From assembly GCA_024397995.1 (NCBI GenBank), contig CP073746.1, positions 1,240,001 through 1,304,000 of the forward strand: DNA of 64,000 nt. The letters run 5' to 3'. The DNA is from a bacterium SCSIO 12827 (lineage in GTDB: Bacteria > Pseudomonadota > Alphaproteobacteria > Rhodospirillales > Casp-alpha2). Numbering within the stretch: position 1 is the first letter of the stretch; every line of letters begins with the position of its first letter. This document shows positions 38,545 to 48,389 of this stretch, one piece after another. The notes below the pieces were generated by a model that ran no database searches, was not told where the DNA came from, and saw only the letters and a program-made list of their open reading frames with translations. The position numbers were made by a program, and so were the translations under genes.

Positions 38545-39477
38545 TCAGTCAGACAGGGCGGCCTTGAGTTCCGGGACGGCAGTGAACAGGTCCGCGACCA
38601 GGCCGTAATCGGCGACCTGGAAGATCGGTGCTTCCTCGTCCTTGTTGATGGCGACGATGACCTTGGAATCCTTCATCCCGGCCAGGTGCTGAATGGCACC
38701 CGAAATGCCGACGGCGATATACAGCTCGGGTGCGACGACCTTGCCGGTCTGGCCGACCTGATAATCGTTGGGCACGAAGCCCGCGTCGACGGCGGCGCGG
38801 CTGGCGCCCACGGCAGCGCCCAGGATGTCCGCGACATCTTCCAGCAGGTGGAAATTGTCGCCCGACTGCATGCCGCGCCCGCCCGAGATGATGACCTTGG
38901 CGCTGGTCAGTTCCGGGCGTTCGGACTTGGTCAGTTCCTGACCCGCGAAGGTCGCAAGGTCGCTGGCACCATCGCCGGCGACGTCCTCGATGGCGGCGGA
39001 ACCGCCTTCGGCGTTGGCTGCATCGAAGCCCGTGGCGCGCACGGTCAGAACCTTCTTGGCGTCCGATGTCTTAACGGTCGCAAGAGCGTTGCCGGCGTAG
39101 ATCGGACGGATGAAGGTGTCGGGGCCTTCGACGGCGGAGATATCGGAAATTTGCTGCACGTCGAGCAAGGCCGCGACCCGCGGCATGACGTTCTTGCCGC
39201 TGGTGGTGGCGGCGGCCAGGATATGCTCGAAGCCATCCGCCAGCTTGGCGATCAGGGGCGCCACGTTCTCGGCAATTTCGTTGGCATAGGCCGCGTCGTC
39301 GGCGATCAGCACCTTGGCCACGCCGTCGATCTTGGCGGCGGCCTCGGCGACCGCGCGGCAGCCCGATCCGGCGACCAGGACGGTGACGTCGCCCAATTGC
39401 TTGGCGGCGGCGACGGCGTTGAGGGTTGCTGCCTTCAGGGCCGCGTTGTCGTGTTCCGCATAAACCAGGACAGCCAT
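38545..39477 (-). CDS. etfA: Electron transfer flavoprotein alpha subunit
   Basis: 310 residues. The C-terminal FAD domain shows [60 protein letters not shown] and [20 protein letters not shown]. With EtfB it passes electrons from acyl-CoA and other dehydrogenases to the quinone pool through ETF:quinone oxidoreductase, not present in the window. It follows etfB with a 2-bp gap. Confidence 0.96.
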   Translation of the reverse strand: MAVLVYAEHDNAALKAATLNAVAAAKQLGDVTVLVAGSGCRAVAEAAAKIDGVAKVLIADDAAYANEIAENVAPLIAKLADGFEHILAAATTSGKNVMPRVAALLDVQQISDISAVEGPDTFIRPIYAGNALATVKTSDAKKVLTVRATGFDAANAEGGSAAIEDVAGDGASDLATFAGQELTKSERPELTSAKVIISGGRGMQSGDNFHLLEDVADILGAAVGASRAAVDAGFVPNDYQVGQTGKVVAPELYIAVGISGAIQHLAGMKDSKVIVAINKDEEAPIFQVADYGLVADLFTAVPELKAALSD

Positions 39478-39479
39478 GA

Positions 39480-40229
39480 TCAGATCACCTTCGCTTCGTT
39501 CTTAAGTTTCTCGACCAGTTCGGCCGCGCTTTCGACCTTCACACCGGCCTGACGGGCGGGCGGTTCGGTCACTTTCAGGATTTCGACCCGGGGCGACACA
39601 TCGACGCCCAGTTCGTCCGCCGTCAGCTTGGCGATCTCTTTCTTCTTGGCCTTCATGATGTTGGGCAGGGAGGCATAGCGCGGCTCGTTCAGGCGCAGGT
39701 CCGTGGTCAGCACGGCCGGCAGCTTGAGGTCCAGGGTTTCCAGCCCGCCGTCGATTTCACGGGTGACCTTGGCCTGTCCGGCAGCGAGCTCAATCTTCGA
39801 CGCGAAGGTGCCCTGCGACCAGCCCATGAGGGCGGCCAGCATCTGGCCGACCTGGTTGTTGTCGTCGTCGATGGCCTGCTTGCCCAGAATCACGACGTCC
39901 GGGTTTTCGCGGGCGATCAGTTCCTTGAAGATCTTGGCAATGGCCAGCGGCTCAACCCGGCCATCGGCGACCACGTGAATGCCGCGGTCGGCACCCATGG
40001 CGAGTGCCGTGCGGATGGTTTCCTGAGCCTGATCCGGGCCGATCGACACGGCGATCAGCTCGTCAGCGGTGCCGGCTTCGCGCAGACGCACGCCTTCTTC
40101 GACGGCGATTTCGTCGAACGGGTTCATGGACATTTTCACGTTCTGGGTTTCGACACCCGTGTGGTCCGATTTGACGCGAACCTTCACATAGGCGTCGATC
40201 ACGCGCTTGACGCCGACCAGGATTTTCAT
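39480..40229 (-). CDS. etfB: Electron transfer flavoprotein beta subunit
   Basis: 249 residues, matching Etf[61 protein letters not shown] and a C-terminal AMP/EtfA-binding part. First gene of etfBA, with AAGAAGG as ribosome site. In front of it lie two copies of a 15-bp repeat that each encode ATG-GCT-GAA-TAA (40241-40275). Confidence 0.96.
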   Translation of the reverse strand: MKILVGVKRVIDAYVKVRVKSDHTGVETQNVKMSMNPFDEIAVEEGVRLREAGTADELIAVSIGPDQAQETIRTALAMGADRGIHVVADGRVEPLAIAKIFKELIARENPDVVILGKQAIDDDNNQVGQMLAALMGWSQGTFASKIELAAGQAKVTREIDGGLETLDLKLPAVLTTDLRLNEPRYASLPNIMKAKKKEIAKLTADELGVDVSPRVEILKVTEPPARQAGVKVESAAELVEKLKNEAKVI

Positions 40230-40240
40230 GGTTTACACCT

Positions 40241-40275
40241 TCTTATTCAGCCATTTGCAGTCTTATTCAGCCATT
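40241..40275 (-). repeat. Tandem 15-bp repeat forming two Met-Ala-Glu-stop mini-frames before etfB
   Basis: TCTTATTCAGCCATT at 40241-40255 and 40261-40275, period 20 bp. On the minus strand each copy reads ATGGCTGAATAAGA, i.e. a three-codon frame and stop. They lie 11 to 46 bp upstream of etfB. The rest of the 315-bp gap (to 40544) shows an AT-rich run (about 40430-40520) that may hold the histidine kinase promoter, and nothing else evident. Confidence 0.6.
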
Positions 40276-40544
40276 CGCGAAGGCCCGCCGGGCCCCGGCC
40301 TTGATTGCTGCACTGCGAGAAATGATCCGCTGGATTTAAAGGAGGAACCCCATCCCGTCAAGGAACGCCATTTCATTCCGCGATGCGAACGGCGGAAGGC
40401 GGAAACGTGGGAAAATTCGCGATGGGTAAAATTTTAAACTTATTTGATTAAAAACTACTTTAAATAAAAAATATTGCTGTTCTCTTCAATTAATACGAAC
40501 ATTACGAAAGACGCAATAAAAAACGATTCGGGGACCGGACTGCG

Positions 40545-41549
<1,005 letters not shown>

Positions 41550-41636
41550 ACGACATCAAGTTCTGCGCGTCGCCAATTGCGGAGGTCGTGGGACGCGTCT
41601 AAGGTGCGGCCGATATTCCGCAGCTTGAGAGTTCCC

Positions 41637-42311
41637 ATGCCGCGCCTGTTCCGTCTGATATCGTCGCTATGCCTGTTGCTGATTGCGGCCGGCCCGCTGT
41701 CGGCGGCGGAAACGCCCAAGGTTCTGACCTGGGAAGGCCTGATTCCTCAAGGCCCGCCGGTCGACAATCCCTATCAGTACCTGCCGATTGATCAGCAGGT
41801 CGAGTTGGAGATGCTGGCGACCATCCGCGCCCAAGTCGCCGCGGGCTTGATGAATGAAGTGCACCCCATGTTCGAGGATGCGCGGGAGATCGAATTCAAG
41901 CTGCGCCAGGAAGGCATCGATGTGGACCGGATGGTCGGCCTTGTGCAGAAGATGCAAGCTGAGGTCGCGGCGCGGAACAGTGAACTGGCGCATGACCTGG
42001 ACGGTCAGTTGGTGCGCCTGCCCGGCTATGTCCTGCCGCTGGAGTTCGAGGGGACTTCGGTCAAGGAATTCCTGTTGGTGCCTTATGTCGGGGCCTGTAT
42101 CCACGTCCCGCCGCCGCCCATAAATCAGACGGTTGTGGTCCATCTGAACCAATCCTACGCCGCCAAGGAACTTTACGAGCCCGTCTGGGTCACCGGGCGG
42201 ATGACCGTCAAGCGGAGCAAGCGTGCGCTCACGTTGGTTGACGGCGATGCCGATGTCGAAGCCGGCTACACGATCCAGGGCATACGGGTTGAGCCCTATA
42301 CGGAAAAATAG
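41637..42311 (+). CDS. DUF3299 protein, zinc-locus associated
   Basis: 224 residues from ATG 41637. Signal peptide RLISSLCLLLIAAGPLSAAE. The mature protein includes LTWEGLIPQGPP, RLPGYVLPLEFEGTSVKEFL and PYVGACIHVPPPPINQTVVV with a conserved Cys and His pattern, the DUF3299 hallmark. In Pseudomonas aeruginosa the homologue is in the Zur-controlled PA4063-PA4066 set with the same partner genes (from memory). Here it precedes the Zur box, so it may have its own promoter. Confidence 0.82.
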   Translation: MPRLFRLISSLCLLLIAAGPLSAAETPKVLTWEGLIPQGPPVDNPYQYLPIDQQVELEMLATIRAQVAAGLMNEVHPMFEDAREIEFKLRQEGIDVDRMVGLVQKMQAEVAARNSELAHDLDGQLVRLPGYVLPLEFEGTSVKEFLLVPYVGACIHVPPPPINQTVVVHLNQSYAAKELYEPVWVTGRMTVKRSKRALTLVDGDADVEAGYTIQGIRVEPYTEK

Positions 42312-42385
42312 GCCGTGCCGGGCGCCCGCCATTTCCACAACTGAATAATCGGATGATGGGGGCAAAGAGCGATTGTCAGGCAAAA

Positions 42386-42404
42386 AATGTTATCATATAA
42401 CATT
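42386..42404. promoter_or_regulatory. Zur box AATGTTAT-CAT-ATAACATT
   Basis: Perfect 8-bp inverted arms (42386-42393 and 42397-42404) with a three-base spacer, matching the bacterial Zur consensus (GTTAT-N3-ATAAC core). It lies 43 bp upstream of the zrgA-like gene. Repression in zinc sufficiency would be expected. Confidence 0.85.
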
Positions 42405-42446
42405 ACAAAATCTATTCTTATTATCCTCACGCCCAAAGGAGCTTTC

Positions 42447-43100
42447 ATGAAGCCGATGTCGATGCTTCCGGTCCCGCGCGCCGGTTTTTTTGTTTCTGCC
42501 ACGTTGCTGGCAAGTCTGTTCGCTGCTGCCGGTCCGGCATTGTCGGCCGAACGCGAACACGGCGCCCATGAACACGGCGTCGGGCAGTTGAGCCTGGCGG
42601 TGGAAGGGAACACGGTCGAAATCGAGATCACGGCGCCGGGGGCGGACATCGTCGGCTTCGAGCATGCGGCGGAAACGGAGGCTGACCGCGCGGCCCTGGC
42701 CGCAGCCGCGGCCCGCCTGAAAGACGGGGCCGGCCTGTTTCGCTTCCCGCCCAAGGCCGATTGCCGACTAGAGGAAGCGGAGGTCCATTCCGCCCTTTTG
42801 GACGACGCGCATGACCACGAGAAGGGCCGTGACCACGATAAAGGCCATAACCATGAAAAGAAGCACGACCACGACAAGGGACATGATCACGACAAGGGAC
42901 ATGCCCATGAGGCTGAGGGGCACGCGGAATTCCGCGCTCACTATCATTTCCATTGCGCCGATCCAGCGGCGTTGAGCCATATCGACCTGGGCTACTTTAC
43001 CGCCTTCCCGGCCGCCCGCGAACTTGAGGCGCGGACCATCACGGCGAAGGGGCAGGGTGCCCAGGAGTTGACAGCGGACCGCGCGCGCCTGACCTTCTAA
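42447..43100 (+). CDS. zrgA: ZrgA-type zinc-binding periplasmic protein (DUF2796)
   Basis: 217 residues from ATG 42447 (AAAGGAG six bases upstream); a longer frame starting inside the Zur box is rejected. Signal peptide to about residue 33 (ending ALSA). The N-terminal part (EHGAHEHGVGQLSLAVEGN) and C-terminal part (CADPAALSHIDLGYFTAFPA) match DUF2796. Residues 122-169 are a His/Asp/Lys stretch with some 17 His (H-D-H-D-K-G-H type repeats) for metal binding. Cys106 and Cys170 may pair. It is the periplasmic binding component of a zinc importer and heads the Zur-box operon. Confidence 0.88.
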   Translation: MKPMSMLPVPRAGFFVSATLLASLFAAAGPALSAEREHGAHEHGVGQLSLAVEGNTVEIEITAPGADIVGFEHAAETEADRAALAAAAARLKDGAGLFRFPPKADCRLEEAEVHSALLDDAHDHEKGRDHDKGHNHEKKHDHDKGHDHDKGHAHEAEGHAEFRAHYHFHCADPAALSHIDLGYFTAFPAARELEARTITAKGQGAQELTADRARLTF

Positions 43101-43137
43101 ACGGTCTGAATTCACGCCCGGAGGGAACGGCACAAGC

Positions 43138-43857
43138 ATGAACGGCAACGCGATCCGCCTGTCCGGCGTCCAGTTCCGCTGGCGCCCGGGGGCGCCGTTG
43201 GTCTTGGACATCACGGAATTCGCGGTCCAGCCCGGTGAGCGGCTGTTCGTCCATGGCCCCAGCGGTAGCGGTAAGACGACGCTTCTGAACTTGCTGGCCG
43301 GTATCTGCCTGCCCCAGGAAGGGGAGGTGGAAATCGCCGGTGAGGACCTGGCCCGTGTCCCGGGGCCCCGCCGCGACGCCATCCGCGCCGATTGCATCGG
43401 ATTCATTTTCCAGATGTTCAATTTGCTGCCGTTTCTGTCGCTGACGGAAAACGTGCTTCTACCCTGCCGCTTTTCGCCCGTCCGCCGGGCCCGCGCCGAC
43501 GCCGCACCGGGCGGCGCCGAGGGCGAGGCGCTGCGCTTGCTTACCCATATGGGCCTGGGCGAGGCCGCCACTACCGGGCGCGCCGTCGCCGAACTGAGCA
43601 CCGGCCAGCAGCAGCGCGTCGCCGCCGCCCGCGCCTTGATCGGCGCGCCGCCGGTCATTATCGCGGACGAGCCGACCTCGGCCCTCGACGCCGATTCCCA
43701 GGCAGCGTTCCTTGACCTGCTGTTCGCGGAGGCCGGACGCAGCGGCGCCACGGTGCTGTTCGTCAGCCACGACCGACGGCTCGAGTCCGGGTTCGACCGG
43801 GTGGTGGCCCTGGCCGAGATCAACCGGGCGGCGGGTGCCGAAGGCAGGGCCGCATGA
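43138..43857 (+). CDS. ABC transporter ATPase of the Zrg zinc importer
   Basis: 239 residues, LolD/MacB-like: Walker A GPSGSGKTTLLNLLAG, signature AELSTGQQQRVAAARAL, Walker B PVIIADEPTSALD, H-loop LFVSHDRRL. GGAGGG precedes ATG 43138. It overlaps the permease gene by 4 bp (ATGA). Position after DUF2796 fits the ZrgABCDE or PA4063-4066 zinc uptake systems. Confidence 0.88.
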   Translation: MNGNAIRLSGVQFRWRPGAPLVLDITEFAVQPGERLFVHGPSGSGKTTLLNLLAGICLPQEGEVEIAGEDLARVPGPRRDAIRADCIGFIFQMFNLLPFLSLTENVLLPCRFSPVRRARADAAPGGAEGEALRLLTHMGLGEAATTGRAVAELSTGQQQRVAAARALIGAPPVIIADEPTSALDADSQAAFLDLLFAEAGRSGATVLFVSHDRRLESGFDRVVALAEINRAAGAEGRAA

Positions 43858-45122
43858 GGGGGGCGCCGATTCTCGGCCTCGCGGTCAAGAGCTTGTTGAA
43901 CCGCCGGGCGACCGTGGGGCTGACCCTGCTGGCGCTGGCCGTCAGCGTGACGCTGGTGCTTGGTGTGGAAAAGCTGCGGACCGAGGCCAAGGCCAGTTTC
44001 GCCGCCACCATTTCCGGCACCGACTTGATCGTCGGCGCGCGCAGCGGTTCGGTTCAATTGTTGCTGTATTCCGTGTTTCGTATCGGCAACGCGACCAACA
44101 ACATTTCCTGGCAAAGCTATCAGGAAATTGCCGCGCGGCCCGACGTGGCCTGGACCGTGCCCCTGTCGCTCGGCGATTCCCATCGCGGGTTTCGGGTGTT
44201 GGGTACCACGGGCGACTACTTCCATCATTACCGCTACGGCCGCAAGAAGCCCCTAACATTCAGCGCCGGCGAGCCGTTCACCGACCTGTTCGATGCCGTT
44301 CTGGGTGCCGAGGTGGCGCGTGCCCTGGGCTACAAACTGGGTGATCCACTGGTCGTCGCCCACGGCCTGGGGGCAGAGGGTTTCTCCAACCACAAGGATA
44401 AACCTTTCCGTGTCGCCGGCATCCTGGCCCGCACGGGCACGCCCGTGGACCGCACGGTGCACGTCAGCCTGCAGGCCATCGAGGCGATCCATGTCGATTG
44501 GAAAAGCGGCGCCCCCGTGCCCGGCATGCGCGTGACCGCCGATCAGGTCCGGCGCATGGACCTGACGCCCCGCGCCATTACCGCCGTTCTGGTCGGCGCG
44601 AAATCGCGGTTCGCGGCCTTCACCCTGCAACGCGCCATAAATGAATACCGGCCAGAGCCCCTGCTGGCGGTGCTCCCCGGGGTTGCGTTGCAGGAGCTCT
44701 GGGATCTTATGGGCACGGCCGAGGCGGCGCTGGCCGCCATATCCGTGGCGGTGGTCGCGGCGGGGCTTCTCGGGATGATGATCATGATGCTGGCGGGGCT
44801 GAACGAACGGCGGCGGGAAATGGCGATCCTGCGTTCCGTCGGGGCCCGCCCGCTGCACCTGTTCGCCTTGCTGGTGTCCGAGGCAGCGGTCCTGACGATG
44901 GCCGGGGCGGCAGCGGGCCTCGGCCTGTTCTACGCCGCCTTGGCCGCGTTCCGGCCCGTTCTCGACAGCCGCTTCGGATTGTTTCTGGAAATCTCCGCGC
45001 CGACGGCCCACGATCTGGCGATCCTGGGCGCCGTCGTGCTGGCCGGGGTGTTGGCGGGGGCCGTGCCCGCGCTCGGCGCCTATCGGCAGTCGCTGGCCGA
45101 CGGGATGACGGTCAAACTCTAA
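43854..45122 (+). CDS. ABC transporter permease (FtsX/MacB-like) of the Zrg zinc importer
   Basis: 422 residues. N-terminal helix LTLLALAVSVTLVLGVEKLR, a large periplasmic domain (residues 50-280) and three C-terminal helices (AISVAVVAAGLLGMMIMMLA, then near 330-360 and 385-410) as in MacB/LolC. FtsX-like motif NERRREMAILRSVGARPLHLF. With the ATPase it would move zinc, delivered by ZrgA, across the inner membrane; this is family inference. Confidence 0.87.
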   Translation: MRGAPILGLAVKSLLNRRATVGLTLLALAVSVTLVLGVEKLRTEAKASFAATISGTDLIVGARSGSVQLLLYSVFRIGNATNNISWQSYQEIAARPDVAWTVPLSLGDSHRGFRVLGTTGDYFHHYRYGRKKPLTFSAGEPFTDLFDAVLGAEVARALGYKLGDPLVVAHGLGAEGFSNHKDKPFRVAGILARTGTPVDRTVHVSLQAIEAIHVDWKSGAPVPGMRVTADQVRRMDLTPRAITAVLVGAKSRFAAFTLQRAINEYRPEPLLAVLPGVALQELWDLMGTAEAALAAISVAVVAAGLLGMMIMMLAGLNERRREMAILRSVGARPLHLFALLVSEAAVLTMAGAAAGLGLFYAALAAFRPVLDSRFGLFLEISAPTAHDLAILGAVVLAGVLAGAVPALGAYRQSLADGMTVKL

Positions 45123-45137
45123 CCAGAGGCGATTACC

Positions 45138-45995
45138 ATGGACGACGCGCAAGCCATCGACATCGACGGGGTGGCCGTCCCACGCCTGCTGTACGGCACG
45201 GCCTGGAAAGAAGAGGCCACCGAGTCGCTGGTAACCCTGGCGCTCGACCAGGGCTTTCGCGGCTTCGATACGGCCAATCAGCGCAAGCATTACTACGAGG
45301 CCGGAACCGGCGCCGCCCTGGCCAAGGCGATCAAGGCGGGGCGGGTGCGGCGTGCTGATCTGTTCATCCAGACCAAGTTCACCTTTCGACGCGGCCAGGA
45401 TCACCGTCTGCCCTATGACGCGGATGCCCCGGCGGCGACGCAGGTCGCGCAGTCCTTCGAAAAATCGCTGGAGCATCTGCAAACCGACTATGTCGACAGC
45501 CTGGTACTGCACGGCCCCTGGACCGGCGATCGCCTGCATCCCATCGACTGGCAGGTGTGGCGGGCCATGGAGGCGATCCACAAACAAGGCCGGGTGCGCC
45601 TGTTGGGGGTCAGCAATTTCAAACTGGAGCAAATCCGCCTGCTCTGCGCCCGGGCCGAGGTAAAGCCCCGTTTCGTGCAGAACCGCTGCTATGCCGCGCG
45701 TGCCTGGGACCGGGACATCCGGGGCGTCTGCGCCCAGGAAGGCATCCGCTATCAGGGGTTTTCCCTGCTCACGGCCAACAGGGCGCTGGTCGACCATGCG
45801 ATGATCAAGGAGATCGCCGCCCGCCACGGCAAGACCCCGGCGCAATGCGTGTTCCGCTTCGCCCTCGACGTCGGCATGATCGCCCTGACCGGCACCAAGG
45901 ATGCGACTCATATGGCACAGGATTTGGACGTTTTCGATTTCACTCTGACGCCCGCTGAGATCGCCGCTATCGAGAAGGCCGCCATGCCCCGTTGA
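45138..45995 (+). CDS. Aldo/keto reductase
   Basis: 285 residues, TIM-barrel AKR. Catalytic tetrad: Asp in GFRGFDTANQ, Tyr in KHYYEAGTG, Lys in FIQTKFTF, and His in SLVLHGPWTG. NADPH-binding landmarks near the C-terminus (LTGTKDATHMAQDL). It begins 15 bp after the Zrg permease on the same strand and may be transcribed with it, though a zinc link is not apparent. Confidence 0.9.
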   Translation: MDDAQAIDIDGVAVPRLLYGTAWKEEATESLVTLALDQGFRGFDTANQRKHYYEAGTGAALAKAIKAGRVRRADLFIQTKFTFRRGQDHRLPYDADAPAATQVAQSFEKSLEHLQTDYVDSLVLHGPWTGDRLHPIDWQVWRAMEAIHKQGRVRLLGVSNFKLEQIRLLCARAEVKPRFVQNRCYAARAWDRDIRGVCAQEGIRYQGFSLLTANRALVDHAMIKEIAARHGKTPAQCVFRFALDVGMIALTGTKDATHMAQDLDVFDFTLTPAEIAAIEKAAMPR

Positions 45996-46080
45996 CTTGC
46001 CTGGCCGCCGTCGTTCAGGTTCTGTGTGATCTGCGGCGGTGTTTCGCCGTCGCCCTTGCCTCAGGAAGCGGAATTGCCCC

Positions 46081-47790
46081 ATGGCGCCCATCGGCCCGGT
46101 GTCCCTAGAACAGGCCTTTGCCCGCCACCAAGCCGGTGACATCGCCGGTGCGGCAGCGATGTATCGTGGGTTCCTGGCTGCCAACCCGGGGCACGGCGAT
46201 GCGTTGCATTTGCTCGGCGTCGCTCTGATGCAGGGCGGCGATCTGGCAGCGGCAAAGTCTATGCTGGAGCAGGCTGTGTCCATCGACGCCAGCAAGGCAG
46301 CGTGGTGGAACAACCTTGCCCTTGCCCGCTATTACGGTGACGATTTCCCAGCTGCCCGCGCGGCCAGCGACCACGCCCTGGCGCTCGATCCCGGCAACCC
46401 GGATTTTCTCAACAACCGGGGCCTCGCGTTGCAGAAGCTGGACCAACTTGACGCCGCGATCAGCGATTTTGAAGCGGCATTGGAACGCCAGGCCCGCGAC
46501 CCGGAATTGTTTCACAACTACGGCGTCGCCTTGCAGGCGGCGGCGCGTCCCCAAGACGCCATGCGCGCCTTCGAGGCGGCGCTGCGCATATCCGGCGGCT
46601 GGCCCGATTCCCATGCCAGCCTGGGTGCTATCTATTTCGAACTCGGCCGCCGGGAGGACGCCTTCGAAGCCTGCCGCAAGGCGGTCGCCCTCGACCCCTT
46701 CCATCAGGGGGCGCACGAATGTTTCAAGAACCTGAAATGGGAGTGCGATCAACAGGATCAGATGCACGACACCTACCGATGGGTGTGCCGCGAATTGCCT
46801 GAGCATCCCATGGCACATCTGCAATACGGACGATGTCTGGTGATGGATCATTGGTTCCAACAGGCGGAGCCGGTGTTGCGCCGGACCATCGCCTTGGCAC
46901 CCGATAGCGCCCAGGCCCATGGTCAGCTTGGCGCGGCCCTGTCATCTCTGGGGCGTCACGATGAAGCTTTGGATGCCTTGGCGCGGGCCGTTGAACTGGA
47001 TCCCGAGGATCCGGAGATTTTGGAAATTCAGGGCGAAGCCCTGCTGCGCATCGGGCGTCCCGAGGCGGCGGTGGCGCCGCTGCAAGGGGCGCATGTCCGC
47101 AATCCCCGCCGTTCGGGTGTTCTGGGTCTTTTGACCATCGCCATGACCGAGGCGGAAGACCCGGATGTTGCCCGTATTGTCGATTACGACAGCGCCGTGA
47201 CCGCGATGTTCATTGACGTGCCCGAGGGCTACACCGATCTGGACACGTTCAACGCCGCCTTGCATGTGGAACTGGCGGCCCGTCATGAAACTGTCCCGCC
47301 GCCGATCAACCAGACCATGCGTGGCGGCACGCAGATCCCCGATAATCTGTTCACCGGGCCGACAGGCACCGTCGCCCTGGTCAAGGACGAGATCGTGAAA
47401 TCTCTCAGGCGCTATATCGCGGGGCTGGAACATGACCCGGATCATCCCTTCCTGCGGTTCGTCAATCCAGATTTCCGATTTACCGGCGCCTGGTCGACCA
47501 TTCTGCGCGGCGCCGGCTACGACGCTAGCCACATCCACAACGAGGGTTGGTTGTCCGGGGTCTATTACGTGAAGGTTCCGGACCTGCCGGATGAGGTTTG
47601 GCAGACAGGCGAGGGGTGTCTACAGATCGGCGCGCCCCCGGACGTCTTCGTGAGTGTCCGCAATCGCACGCGCATCATGGTGCGGCCTGAACCGGGAAAA
47701 CTCGTGCTGTTTCCGTCCTACATATGGCACGGCGTGCGTCCCTTCACGCGTGAGGACACGCGCCATTCGATCGCATTTGATGTGATTTAG
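46081..47790 (+). CDS. TPR-repeat protein with C-terminal 2OG-Fe(II) oxygenase domain
   Basis: 569 residues from ATG 46081 (the longer frame begins upstream without signal). About ten TPR units occupy residues 1-330 (e.g. NNLALARYYGDDFPAARAAS). The C-terminal 190 residues look like a 2-oxoglutarate-dependent oxygenase: HIHNEGWLSGVYYVKVP with a His-x-x-Glu metal pair, then GKLVLFPSYIWHGVRPF with the distal His and a following Arg in TRHSIAFDV. TPRs would bind a partner protein, which could be the hydroxylation target. Confidence 0.8.
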   Translation: MAPIGPVSLEQAFARHQAGDIAGAAAMYRGFLAANPGHGDALHLLGVALMQGGDLAAAKSMLEQAVSIDASKAAWWNNLALARYYGDDFPAARAASDHALALDPGNPDFLNNRGLALQKLDQLDAAISDFEAALERQARDPELFHNYGVALQAAARPQDAMRAFEAALRISGGWPDSHASLGAIYFELGRREDAFEACRKAVALDPFHQGAHECFKNLKWECDQQDQMHDTYRWVCRELPEHPMAHLQYGRCLVMDHWFQQAEPVLRRTIALAPDSAQAHGQLGAALSSLGRHDEALDALARAVELDPEDPEILEIQGEALLRIGRPEAAVAPLQGAHVRNPRRSGVLGLLTIAMTEAEDPDVARIVDYDSAVTAMFIDVPEGYTDLDTFNAALHVELAARHETVPPPINQTMRGGTQIPDNLFTGPTGTVALVKDEIVKSLRRYIAGLEHDPDHPFLRFVNPDFRFTGAWSTILRGAGYDASHIHNEGWLSGVYYVKVPDLPDEVWQTGEGCLQIGAPPDVFVSVRNRTRIMVRPEPGKLVLFPSYIWHGVRPFTREDTRHSIAFDVI

Positions 47791-48024
47791 GGGATGCGGC
47801 GGCGGGCGTATTTGATCCGGCCGCGCAAAAAATTAGGGGCCTGCCTTAGGGATCGCGAAGGGGGGCTGGAGCGATCCAAAAAGCAGACCCCAAAGGTGGG
47901 AAGTCGAGTCCCGGTAAGAACCGGGGGTAGGGAGATAATCAGGTAGTCGTGGGCAAGTATCAGGTTGTAAGCGTGTATCTCAGGCAGTCAGGCGTCGGCG
48001 CCATCCTTGGCGATAAAGCGGGTC

Positions 48025-48171
48025 TTACTTGAACAGACGGCCGATGACGTTGCGGACGTTGCGGACATCGCGGTTCCAGGCCTGATGGCGCAGGGCGCTC
48101 ATTTCTTCCTGGGTCGGCAGGGCGCCGTTCGGCAAGGGCGCGGAATGTCCGATGTAGCGATTGTAAGCCAT
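48025..48171 (-). CDS. Small basic-tailed protein (48 aa)
   Basis: ATG 48171, preceded by AAGGAG six bases upstream, encodes a 48-residue protein ending in NVRNVIGRLFK. It resembles the 61-residue protein at 53.8 kb, whose segment AVRDVIGRMF aligns with this end. Hydrophilic and probably cytoplasmic. No family recognised. The 47791-48024 stretch between the TPR gene and this gene holds two small inverted repeats (47850-47877 and 47910-47925) but no evident gene. Confidence 0.65.
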   Translation of the reverse strand: MAYNRYIGHSAPLPNGALPTQEEMSALRHQAWNRDVRNVRNVIGRLFK

Positions 48172-48389
48172 GTTAATTCTCCTTAAGCGTCGAATGGGGC
48201 TCCGGGGTTGGTAACGATAGGCTTGGAAGATTTTTCCCTATTCGAACTTATCTGTTTGACCGGTCAAACCCCTGTGGTTCGGCGGGTTCCCGTGTTCTGT
48301 TGAGGAAAACTTACGGATTTCAGGGGCATGGCGCAAACGACCATTTCTCACTCTTGATTTTAGAAAATCTATAAGGTAAGCCTGGGTGT

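Noticed and set aside
42387-42446. Earlier start for the ZrgA-type protein
   Set aside because: That ATG lies inside the Zur box and would precede the signal peptide; ATG 42447 has AAAGGAG.
42810-42920. Apparent short tandem DNA repeats resembling a CRISPR or minisatellite
   Set aside because: They encode the His/Asp/Lys/Gly metal-binding stretch of the ZrgA-type protein and have no regular spacers.
44253-46313. 686-codon minus strand frame
   Set aside because: Antisense to the Zrg permease and aldo/keto reductase, both clear genes; low-complexity composition.
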